A stretch of 32,265 bases of DNA from an uncultured bacterium. Lineage in GTDB: Bacteria > Actinomycetota > Coriobacteriia > Coriobacteriales > Coriobacteriaceae. The notes under the pieces are model-generated. The model saw only the letters and a list, made by a program, of their open reading frames with translations. It was not told where the DNA came from and did no database searches. Where the stretch lies: assembly GCA_905214615.1 (NCBI GenBank), contig CAJMMX010000020.1:1-32265 (forward strand), given 5' to 3'. Shown piece by piece: positions 25,883 through 32,265 of the stretch (its first letter is position 1; each line of letters starts with the position of its first letter). The position numbers and the translations under genes are program-made.

Positions 25883-25944
25883 AACTGCCGGCATTTGGGG
25901 ACGTTCCTTTTCTGCCGGCAGTTAAGGAACGTCCCTAAGTGCCG
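25883..25944. repeat. Interleaved double inverted repeat (GGGACGTTC element)
   Basis: AACTGCCGGCA (25883-25893) pairs with TGCCGGCAGTT (25913-25923), and GGGACGTTCCTT (25898-25909) pairs with AAGGAACGTCCC (25924-25935). The two perfect hairpins overlap so that only one can form in a simple fold. GTGCCGG (25940-25946) adds a third partial arm. Its 3' part (25924-25944) recurs identically at 14398-14418, and the core resembles the gltD terminator. Confidence 0.75.
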
Positions 25945-25962
25945 GGTTTTGAGGAGGTTGGC

Positions 25963-26874
25963 ATGCTCAATGCGATGATTTGGGCGCTTGCCTGTTTTGG
26001 CGTCGTCGCTGCCGATATCGCCCTGAGCGTGGTTTTGTTCTCCGCTCTGGGCGTCGCATCGGTGTTCATGGGCTTTTCGATTGACGGCCTCGATATTCAA
26101 TTGCTTCAGGCTGTCGCGCAGACGGCATCGTTTTTAATGGCGCTGCTGTGGTGGCGTTATCTGTGGCCGCGTTCGTTTATGGCACGCCGGCAATGCGCGC
26201 ATCCGCTCGGCGGGGGAGCGCGTGGGGCGTGGAAGCGCATCGCCTGCGTTATCGTGATCGGCCTTGCCCTGCAGGTGGTCGTTGGCTACGTGACCGACGC
26301 CGTGCTGTCGCTGTTGCCCGAGGCTGCGGCCGACTACAGCGAGCTTGTCGAGGAAACAGGCATGGGCGACACCAGCTATCTCGCCGTCCTGACTACGGTG
26401 CTCGGCGCCCCATTTTGTGAAGAGCTGCTGGCACGCGGCATTATTTTTGAGTTTTCGCTTCGAGCGTTTAATCCGCAGTGCCGCCCACTTTGGAAGCGCC
26501 GGCGTCGTGCGGGTGCGCAGGACGGCGCCATGGTGCCCTGGGCGGCCCCGAGCACGTGGGGTATCACCGCGGCGATTGTGCTGCAGGCGGCAATCTTCGG
26601 TTTTATGCACATGAATTGGGTGCAAGGTTGCTACGCGGGTGCCGCTGGCCTCATCTTTGGTTGGGTGCTCGTGACGACCGGAAAGCTCCGCTACACGATC
26701 CTGCTGCACTTCGCCTTTAATGCCGGGTCGTATCTCATGACGTTGCTCTGGTTTGTGAACACGCCGTTCGACGTGGCAATTACGGTCGCCATCGCCGGCG
26801 TCATCCTCGTTGAGGCAATGCGGTCGCTGCGCCGCGCGTGTGGGATGGATGCAGCGAGCGCACCGCTGCCCTAG
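25963..26874 (+). CDS. CPBP-family intramembrane glutamic protease
   Basis: 303 residues with about eight hydrophobic segments. The three CPBP/Abi motifs are present: E153-E154-x3-R (CEELLARGIIFEF), FGFMH with H216 (FxxxH) and H249-x3-N253 (HFAFNAGS). This family includes Rce1-type CAAX proteases and bacterial proteins for bacteriocin processing or self-immunity; substrates are rarely known. A basic loop (RRRRAGAQDG) between helices adds about 25 residues. ATG 25963 is set by GAGGAGG 5 nt upstream; the in-frame start at 25939 lies inside a hairpin element and is rejected. It converges on the radical SAM gene and their stop codons overlap in CTAG. Confidence 0.9.
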   Translation: MLNAMIWALACFGVVAADIALSVVLFSALGVASVFMGFSIDGLDIQLLQAVAQTASFLMALLWWRYLWPRSFMARRQCAHPLGGGARGAWKRIACVIVIGLALQVVVGYVTDAVLSLLPEAAADYSELVEETGMGDTSYLAVLTTVLGAPFCEELLARGIIFEFSLRAFNPQCRPLWKRRRRAGAQDGAMVPWAAPSTWGITAAIVLQAAIFGFMHMNWVQGCYAGAAGLIFGWVLVTTGKLRYTILLHFAFNAGSYLMTLLWFVNTPFDVAITVAIAGVILVEAMRSLRRACGMDAASAPLP

Positions 26875-29003
26875 TGGCGACGCCCGCCGCCGTTGGCGCC
26901 CTGTCGCCCCTGGGCCGCGCGATTGCGCCCGGCGGTGTTCTGCGCACGCGACATGCCACCGTGCCCCTTGCTGCCTTTGGGTCCCTTGCCAGCGCCGCCA
27001 ACGCCACCGTGGGCCTTGCCGCCCTTCTTGCCGGTGCCATGCCCCCCGCCGGCAGATGTCTCGCCCGGGCGCGGCGGCACGGGGCGAATCAGGCAATGCT
27101 TGGTGTAGCCAATCAGATCGCGGCGGCCGGCTTTTTCCAGCGCCTCACGCACGAGCTTGTAGTTCTCGGGCTTGCGGTATTGGATGAGCGCACGCTGCAT
27201 GGCCTTCTCGTGTGGGTCGCGTGCCACGTAGATCGGCTTCATGGTGCGTGGGTCCACGCCGGTGTAGTACATGCAGGTCGACATGGTGGACGGCGTGGGG
27301 TAGAAGTCCTGCACCTGCTCGGGCATGTAGCCCATGTCGCGCACGGCCTCGGCAAGGTCCACGGCTTCCTTCATCGTTGAACCGGGGTGGCTCGAGATTA
27401 GGTACGGCACCACATACTGCTTGAGTCCGTATTCGCGGTTCAGGCGTTCAAATTTACGGCAGAACGCGTCGTAGACGGCGCGGCTCGGCTTGCCCATCAC
27501 GGAGAGCACCGCGTCGCTCACGTGCTCGGGCGCTACGCGTAGCTGGCCCGAGACATGGTGTTCCAGCAGCTCGCGCAAAAACTCGTCCGAGGCGTCGGCC
27601 ATGGTGTAGTCAAAGCGGATGCCGCTGCGCACGAAGACCTTCTTGACGCCTGGCAGCTGGCGCAGGTCGCGCAACAGCTGCGTGTAGCCGCTCTCGTCGA
27701 CCACCATGTTCTTGCACACGCTCGGCCACAGGCAGCGCTTGTTCTTGCACACGCCGTGCTTGAGCTGTTTGTCGCAGGCAGGACGGCTAAAGTTGGCCGT
27801 CGGTCCGCCCACGTCGTTGATGTAGCCCTTAAACTCGGGGTCGCGCGTGAGTAGCTCGGCCTCGCGCATAATCGAATCGTGGCTACGCATCTGCAGCACG
27901 CGGCCCTGGTGGAAGGTCAGCGCGCAAAACGAGCACTCACCAAAGCAGCCGCGGTTAGAGCTGATGGAAAACTTGATCTCGGCAAAGGCCGGCACGCCGC
28001 CTGCCGCGTCGTAATCGGGATGCCAATCGCGTGCGTAGGGGAGTTCGGCAACCTCGTCCATCTCATCGGTGGTGAGCGTCGCCGACGGCGGGTTCTGCAC
28101 CACATAGACGCTGTTGGGGTAGGGCTCTACCAGGCGGTGTCCGGTGATGGGATCCATGTTCTGCTGCTGCACATTAAAGCTGCGCGCGTAGTTGAGCTTG
28201 TCGGCGGCAAGGTCGTCCCAGCTGGGCAGCAGGTCGTAGTCGTAGACCTCGTCGAGCGAGTTGGTACGGTAGACGGTGCCGTTGATATAGGTGATTTGGT
28301 CGACGGGCAGGCCCGCGTCGAGCGCGTCGGCGATCTCGACGATCGCGTGCTCGCCCATGCCGTAGATGAGGATGTCGGCGCCCGAGTCGAGCAGCACCGA
28401 GCGCTTGAGCTTATCCTGCCAGTAGTCGTAGTGGGCCAGACGACGCAGGCTCGCCTCGATGCCGCCGATGATGATGGGCGCGTCCTTGAACGTCTGGCGG
28501 ATGAGGTTGCCGTAGACCGTGACGGCGCGGTTGGGGCGGTGCCCCTCTTTACCGCCAGGGGTGTAGGCATCGGTGTGGCGACGATGCTTGGTCACCGAGT
28601 AGTGATTGACCATGGAGTCCATGTTGCCGGCGGAGACCAGAAAGCCCAGGCGCGGCTCGCCGAGCACGGTGATACTGGCGGGATCGGTCCAGTCGGGCTG
28701 ACAGATAATGCCCACTTTGTAGCCGTGTGCGTCGAGCACGCGGCTGACGATGGCCATGCCAAAGCTGGGATGGTCCACGTAGGCGTCGCCGCAGATGTAG
28801 ACGAAGTCGCACTGGTCCCAGCCACGCGCATCCATGTCGGCGCGGCTGACGGGGAGGAACTTGTCGCGGCCCGGACGCCAGGGGCGGACGGGTGTCGCCT
28901 TGACGGTTGTGGCCTGTGCCTTACCGCCGCGCTTTTGCTGCTGGCCCTGTTTGCCCTGCTGACTGCGCTGGTTGTTCTGAGCGTGCTGAGGCTTTTTTGC
29001 CAC
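26871..29003 (-). CDS. YgiQ-family radical SAM protein
   Basis: 710 residues. The radical SAM cluster motif is C353-x3-C357-x2-C360 (RGCFGECSFC), binding a [4Fe-4S] cluster and S-adenosylmethionine. The N-terminal YgiQ domain (about 45-330) is recognisable by PWRPGRDKFLPVSRADMDARGWDQ-type sequence and IIIGGIEASLRRLAHYD. Reaction and substrate of this family are not established. Both ends carry low-complexity extensions: an N-terminal Gln/Lys-rich stretch (residues 5-35) and a C-terminal Gly/Lys/His-rich tail of about 65 residues, probably nucleic-acid binding. GTG at 29003 is chosen from GGGAGGGA 4-9 nt upstream; longer in-frame starts have no ribosome site. Confidence 0.92.
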   Translation of the reverse strand: MAKKPQHAQNNQRSQQGKQGQQQKRGGKAQATTVKATPVRPWRPGRDKFLPVSRADMDARGWDQCDFVYICGDAYVDHPSFGMAIVSRVLDAHGYKVGIICQPDWTDPASITVLGEPRLGFLVSAGNMDSMVNHYSVTKHRRHTDAYTPGGKEGHRPNRAVTVYGNLIRQTFKDAPIIIGGIEASLRRLAHYDYWQDKLKRSVLLDSGADILIYGMGEHAIVEIADALDAGLPVDQITYINGTVYRTNSLDEVYDYDLLPSWDDLAADKLNYARSFNVQQQNMDPITGHRLVEPYPNSVYVVQNPPSATLTTDEMDEVAELPYARDWHPDYDAAGGVPAFAEIKFSISSNRGCFGECSFCALTFHQGRVLQMRSHDSIMREAELLTRDPEFKGYINDVGGPTANFSRPACDKQLKHGVCKNKRCLWPSVCKNMVVDESGYTQLLRDLRQLPGVKKVFVRSGIRFDYTMADASDEFLRELLEHHVSGQLRVAPEHVSDAVLSVMGKPSRAVYDAFCRKFERLNREYGLKQYVVPYLISSHPGSTMKEAVDLAEAVRDMGYMPEQVQDFYPTPSTMSTCMYYTGVDPRTMKPIYVARDPHEKAMQRALIQYRKPENYKLVREALEKAGRRDLIGYTKHCLIRPVPPRPGETSAGGGHGTGKKGGKAHGGVGGAGKGPKGSKGHGGMSRAQNTAGRNRAAQGRQGANGGGRRH

Positions 29004-29040
29004 GATCCCTCCCGGTGTTTGTATGCTGCACGTAATTGTA

Positions 29041-29075
29041 ACCAGTCTTTTTAGGACGGGGCTAAAAAGACTGGT
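29041..29075. promoter_or_regulatory. Perfect 14-bp palindrome between divergent genes
   Basis: ACCAGTCTTTTTAG (29041-29054) / CTAAAAAGACTGGT (29062-29075), loop of 7. It starts 38 bp upstream of the radical SAM start and 179 bp from the DUF1275 start. No U-run follows on either strand, so it is more like an operator or leader hairpin than a terminator. Confidence 0.6.
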
Positions 29076-29253
29076 GGAGTACACGAGGTCTCGGGTGTCG
29101 GTGCCGCGCCCGCCGTTTGTTTCCAGACTGTGTATCTGCGCGTTGGAGAACCCGTCTCGCGCGTACGCCATGTTGTCAATGGGTTACAGTATGAACGGCG
29201 GCTATGTTTCCGCCAACGCACGAGAGAGTCGTCAACAAGGAGGATGCACGACG

Positions 29254-29970
29254 ATGCAGCGTGCCAAACAGATATCGGAATCCATTGAGCTGGGCATCAT
29301 CTTGGCGCTCGCCGGTGGCTTTATGGATGTGTATTCGTACATTGGGCGCGACCATGTTTTCGCCAACGCGCAGACGGGCAACATCCTGCTGGTGGGCGTG
29401 AGCATCTCGGAGGGCAATTGGGCACTTGCGGGGCGTTACTTCTTCCCTGTGGTTTCGTTTGCTGTGGGCATTATGCTTGCCGACCTGGTACACGAGCGTT
29501 TTGGCAGCGTGATCCACTGGCGTCAGGTGACGGTGTTCTTTGAAGCCGTCATCTTGCTGGGCGTGAGTTTTATTCCCGGTGGCGATTTCAACCTGCTCGC
29601 CAACTGCCTTACTTCGTTTGCCTGCGGTATGCAGGTCGAGAGCTTCCGCAAGATTCATGGACACGGCATCGCCACGACCATGTGTATCGGCAACCTCCGT
29701 AATGCCTTGCAAAACGTGGACGACTACATCATTACCCACAAGCGCGGCTTTTTGGAAAACGGCCTGCTGTACTTTGGCGTGATCTTTACCTTTGTGTTTG
29801 GCGCCGTGTTGGGCAACTGGTGTATTGAGCGCATGGGCCTGCACGCCATCGTCGTGGCGAGCGTGCTGCTGTTTGTCGCGTTTGCCATCATGTTTATCGA
29901 CCGCGAGCGCGACTTGCGTTTTCGCTGGAAGGTTGCGGCCGAGGCTTGGAAAGAGGGCTGCCGAAAGTAA
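29254..29970 (+). CDS. DUF1275 (YoaK-like) membrane protein
   Basis: 238 residues with about six membrane helices, the size and layout of YoaK/DUF1275. Family features include GGFMDVYSYI near 21-30, FANAQTGNIL near 36-45, and IHGHGIATTMCIGNLRNAL in the middle with conserved T-x(3-5)-GN. Function of the family is not settled; transport has been suggested. The ATG has AAGGAGG 10 nt upstream and a terminator follows directly, so the gene is a single transcription unit divergent from the radical SAM gene. Confidence 0.9.
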   Translation: MQRAKQISESIELGIILALAGGFMDVYSYIGRDHVFANAQTGNILLVGVSISEGNWALAGRYFFPVVSFAVGIMLADLVHERFGSVIHWRQVTVFFEAVILLGVSFIPGGDFNLLANCLTSFACGMQVESFRKIHGHGIATTMCIGNLRNALQNVDDYIITHKRGFLENGLLYFGVIFTFVFGAVLGNWCIERMGLHAIVVASVLLFVAFAIMFIDRERDLRFRWKVAAEAWKEGCRK

Positions 29971-29973
29971 CCG

Positions 29974-30012
29974 AATGCGGCAAAGAGACAGCCCCTTTGC
30001 CGCATTATTTTT
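29974..30012 (+). terminator. Rho-independent terminator of the DUF1275 gene
   Basis: AATGCGGCAAAG (29974-29985) / CTTTGCCGCATT (29995-30006), 12 bp perfect, 9-nt loop, followed by ATTTTT. Begins 3 nt after the stop. Confidence 0.92.
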
Positions 30013-30092
30013 CATCTCTATGTAGTACAGCTTCAGGAGCCAGAAAAAAACTATCTAGCTCCTGAATGTTGTTACGAACTGCTTTTTGCAAT

Positions 30093-30632
30093 TTATTCGA
30101 GATGCTCTTCAATCCGAGCCCTCAGAAGGGCAATGGCTGTGGGTATTCCAATTGCGGCGGCTAATTCGGCTTTATCCAAAACCTGTATGTTAAAGCACGA
30201 TTGTTTATCACATTGAAGGACGTTAACTGAAGATAGCTTCACTTCCCGTTGACTGAATATATCGTAATCTCCAAATAGGAAGTTACCTTTTATTGTGTAA
30301 TTCGGTATGTTCGTTACGCACTTCATCTCAAGTCTGTTTAGGCCATAATCGAACACCGCAACTTCCTTGTGTTCGATGATGAGCGCAACCCTGGGCATGT
30401 TACTAAAACCACCGTCGACGACAGTAAAGAGCTTTTCATTTGCATCGTCATAAACGGTGTATTTAAGACTCAATAGCTGTCCTAGTGGACCCGTGAACCC
30501 ATGTCTTTTGATGTTGAGGTTGTCTCCCGCTGGGTTGACGAGAGCCAGAGCATGCGGATAAGGGTTACCTTCAATTGAGATTCGATATTCGTTTGTAGCC
30601 GTCTTGCTCGATTTAGGACCAGTAGCCTTCAC
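30093..30632 (-). CDS. Uncharacterised protein, possibly tubby/LURP-one-like beta fold
   Basis: 179 residues, not recognised with confidence. Alternating beta-type sequence (YRISIEGNPYPHALALVNPAGDNL, then GQLLSLKYTVYDDANEKLFTVVDG, then VALIIEHKEVAVFDYG) with a final helix (AELAAAIGIPTAIALLRARIEEHLE) recalls LURP-one-related/tubby-like domains, which is only a guess. No signal peptide. Base composition is clearly lower in GC (roughly 40 percent in the part counted) than all neighbours, pointing to acquisition by transfer. GTG at 30632 has a GAGG about 10 nt upstream; it overlaps a small Cys-rich frame. No terminator seen at its end. Confidence 0.7.
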   Translation of the reverse strand: MKATGPKSSKTATNEYRISIEGNPYPHALALVNPAGDNLNIKRHGFTGPLGQLLSLKYTVYDDANEKLFTVVDGGFSNMPRVALIIEHKEVAVFDYGLNRLEMKCVTNIPNYTIKGNFLFGDYDIFSQREVKLSSVNVLQCDKQSCFNIQVLDKAELAAAIGIPTAIALLRARIEEHLE

Positions 30633-30813
30633 GCGTCATCGCCTCGATTGAATTGGAACCGTCTTCTGCTTCGTGCGGAGAATTACGCTGTATGTTGCAG
30701 TACATGCAGCTGCAATAACCGCATGGGCAATTTCTAACAAAATGAATGACACTATTTGCTGCATGCATATTAATTACTATAAAGTATCCTTTTATAAACG
30801 TATTGTCAAACAT
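30613..30813 (-). CDS. Possible small cysteine-rich protein (doubtful)
   Basis: A 66-codon frame starting at an ATG (30813) and overlapping the start of the 30632 gene by 20 nt. It encodes CPCGYCSCMYC, five cysteines in eleven residues near position 30, which could bind zinc or an iron-sulfur cluster. There is no ribosome site before either in-frame ATG, so it may be a remnant of a longer gene or non-coding. The overlap with the next gene is the main argument for it. Confidence 0.3.
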   Translation of the reverse strand: MFDNTFIKGYFIVINMHAANSVIHFVRNCPCGYCSCMYCNIQRNSPHEAEDGSNSIEAMTREGYWS

Positions 30814-31044
30814 ATATTGCTAAAACAGAAACAATTTATAGACTGAGTTGGTCGTATTCTTTGGGCAATTGCTCCTATAATCTAGCCTTCGCTGCAGTCG
30901 GGAGGGAAGGACTGGGGCTCCGTTATTATGTTGAAACGCTTTAACACTTTTGACGTTCTCATGCATTTTTTGTTTCAAAAGCGTTAGGATGGGACTCATA
31001 GCGTGGGGCGTAATGGGCGCCCCGCACACGATGGGAGGCTATCA
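30814..31044. other. Promoter region upstream of fucO
   Basis: The upper part of the 412-bp stretch between the unknown minus-strand gene and fucO. A consensus TATAAT stands at 30876-30881 without a good -35. Operator-like sites lie at 30930-30945 and 30971-30987 (separate entry). AT-rich up to about 30900, GC-rich afterwards. Confidence 0.45.
30930..30987 (+). promoter_or_regulatory. Operator-like sites upstream of fucO
   Basis: GTTGAAACGCTTTAAC (30930-30945) is a near-palindrome centred on CG, of the LacI/GalR type. AACGCTTT in it (30935-30942) is repeated in inverse as AAAGCGTT (30978-30985). Between them lies TTGACG (30950-30955), a possible -35. Suggests sugar- or carbon-responsive control of fucO; the regulator is not in the window. 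Confidence 0.45.
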
Positions 31045-32211
31045 ATGGCTAATCGTTTCGTTCTCAACACCATTTCTTATCATGGTTCTGGCGCCATCAA
31101 GGAGATCCCCGGCGAGCTCCAGCGTCGTGGCTACAAGAAGATCTTCGTCTGCTCCGACCCCGATCTGGTCAAGTTTGGCGTTACCGCCAAGGTAACCGAC
31201 GAGCTCGACGCCGCCGGTATTGCTTGGAGCCTCTACTCCGAGATTAAGCCCAACCCCACCATCCAGAACGTCAAGGACGGCGTCGAGGCCTTTAAGGCCG
31301 CCGAGGCTGACGCTATCGTGACCATCGGTGGTGGCTCCTCCATGGACACCGCCAAGGCTATCGGCATCATCATCAACAACCCCGAGTTCGCCGATGTCCG
31401 CAGCCTCGAGGGCGTTGCTCCGACTAAGAACCACGCTGTGTTCACCATCGCCGTGCCGACGACCGCCGGTACCGCTGCCGAGGTGACCATCAACTACGTT
31501 ATCACCGACCCCGAGAAGGTCCGCAAGTTCGTGTGCGTCGATACCAACGACGCCCCCGAGGTCGCCGTCGTCGACCCCGACATGATGGCTTCCATGCCCG
31601 CCGGCCTGACCGCTTCCACCGGCATGGACGCTCTGACCCACGCTATCGAGGGCTACACCACCAAGGGCGCTTGGGAGCTCTCCGACATGTTCCACTTTGA
31701 GGCTATTAAGCTGATCAGCGAGAACCTGCGCGACTCCGTTGCCGAGGCCAAGTCCGGTCAGCCCGGCTCCGGCCGCGAGGGCATGGCTCTTGGCCAGTAT
31801 GTCGCCGGCATGGGCTTCTCCAATGTCGGCCTGGGCATCGACCACGCCATGGCTCACACCCTGTCCGCTCACTACGACACCCCGCACGGCGTCGCTTGCG
31901 CCATGCTGCTGCCGATCGCTATGGAGTTCAACAAGCCGGTTTGCGCCGAGCGCCTGGCCAAGGTTGCCGTTGCCATGGGTGTTGACACCACGGGCATGAG
32001 CACCGACGAGGCTGCCGACGCCGCCATCGCCGCCGTCAAGCAGCTCTCCGCCGACGTGAACATCCCGCATGTCTGCGAGGCCATGAAGGCCGACGAGATC
32101 GAGGTCCTGGCCAAGGACGCCATGGCTGACGCCTGCTTCCCGGGCAACCCGCGCGAGGCGACGCTCGACGACGTCATCGAGCTCTTCAAGAAGATCTGCC
32201 CGGCTGCTTAA
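31045..32211 (+). CDS. fucO: Iron-containing alcohol dehydrogenase, lactaldehyde reductase type
   Basis: 388 residues; E. coli FucO has 382. It reduces L-lactaldehyde to 1,2-propanediol with NADH, the last step of anaerobic fucose or rhamnose breakdown; relatives act on other short aldehydes. Agreement with FucO is high, for example ADVRSLEGV and TTAGTAAEVTINYVITD. The NAD loop GGGSSMDT begins at G95. Iron ligands are D195 and H199 (GMDALTHAIEGY), H267 (IDHAMAH) and H281 (TPHG), in the usual spacing. ATG 31045 has GGGAGG 6 nt upstream. No fucose or rhamnose genes are next to it in the window, so a broader fermentative role is possible. Confidence 0.93.
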   Translation: MANRFVLNTISYHGSGAIKEIPGELQRRGYKKIFVCSDPDLVKFGVTAKVTDELDAAGIAWSLYSEIKPNPTIQNVKDGVEAFKAAEADAIVTIGGGSSMDTAKAIGIIINNPEFADVRSLEGVAPTKNHAVFTIAVPTTAGTAAEVTINYVITDPEKVRKFVCVDTNDAPEVAVVDPDMMASMPAGLTASTGMDALTHAIEGYTTKGAWELSDMFHFEAIKLISENLRDSVAEAKSGQPGSGREGMALGQYVAGMGFSNVGLGIDHAMAHTLSAHYDTPHGVACAMLLPIAMEFNKPVCAERLAKVAVAMGVDTTGMSTDEAADAAIAAVKQLSADVNIPHVCEAMKADEIEVLAKDAMADACFPGNPREATLDDVIELFKKICPAA

Positions 32212-32218
32212 CCTGGTT

Positions 32219-32234
32219 CGGCGGGCCCCGCCCG
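32219..32234 (+). terminator. Possible start of the fucO terminator stem
   Basis: GGCGGG followed by CCCGCC, a short GC-rich dyad just after the fucO stop, without a T-run within the window. Confidence 0.35.
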
Positions 32235-32265
32235 TTAGCCCCAGAATCGTCCTCGGACATGTCGG

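Noticed and set aside
30928..30987. 19-codon leader peptide before fucO (MLKRFNTF...)
   Set aside because: The purine-rich stretch upstream is 17 nt from its ATG, too far, and the frame coincides with operator-like palindromes.
31042..32070. 342-codon minus-strand open frame
   Set aside because: Antisense to fucO, whose identity is certain; the product is a Gly/Val/Asp/His-rich shadow.

Overview
The window reads as the chromosome of a high-GC, anaerobic, saccharolytic actinobacterium, most likely a gut Coriobacteriia of the Collinsella type. This is inferred from gene content: gltBD, a PTS with a GH4 phospho-glucosidase, an [FeFe]-hydrogenase, an EFR1-type ferredoxin, a DUF1275 membrane protein and a FucO-type dehydrogenase. 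It also fits the GC-rich codon use. No rRNA, tRNA, IS transposase or cas gene was seen.

Layout. 1-2198: the 3' end of gltB and complete gltD (ammonia assimilation), closed by a strong terminator. 2519-4500: two genes of uncertain function. The second is a winged-helix/DUF559-like (PD-(D/E)xK-type) protein bracketed by arrays of a 57-bp palindromic repeat, two copies upstream and four downstream. 4989-6359: a metal-dependent amidohydrolase. 6494-10144 (minus): a membrane zinc-ribbon protein and a copper-efflux operon copA-copZ-csoR, with a CsoR-type operator inside the copA promoter. 10296-10432: two more copies of the 57-bp repeat. 10705-12969: a DEAD-box RNA helicase with a very long basic RG-rich tail. 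13591-14352: an EFR1 flavodoxin/ferredoxin fusion.

14633-19120: an alpha-glucoside utilisation operon. EIIA(Glc), a BglG/LicT antiterminator and the EIICB transporter import and phosphorylate the disaccharide; a GH4 6-phospho-alpha-glucosidase splits it. 19377-25455: a tightly packed operon in which a NuoF-tail/GltD-like NAD(P)H oxidoreductase overlaps hydA, followed 2-3 nt apart by a lipoprotein substrate-binding protein and a single-chain permease-ATPase. 25671-26874: an orphan RelB/DinJ-like antitoxin and a CPBP intramembrane protease. 26871-29003 (minus): a YgiQ-type radical SAM protein. 29254-29970: a DUF1275 membrane protein. 30013-30900: an AT-rich island with one unknown minus-strand gene. 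31045-32211: fucO.

The strongest candidates for something undescribed are: (i) the 57-bp palindromes, eight copies of identical length set at an 80-81 bp period and flanking a nuclease-like gene; (ii) the hydrogenase operon carrying its own fused ABC importer; and (iii) intergenic elements built from interleaved, mutually exclusive hairpins around a GGGACGTTC core.
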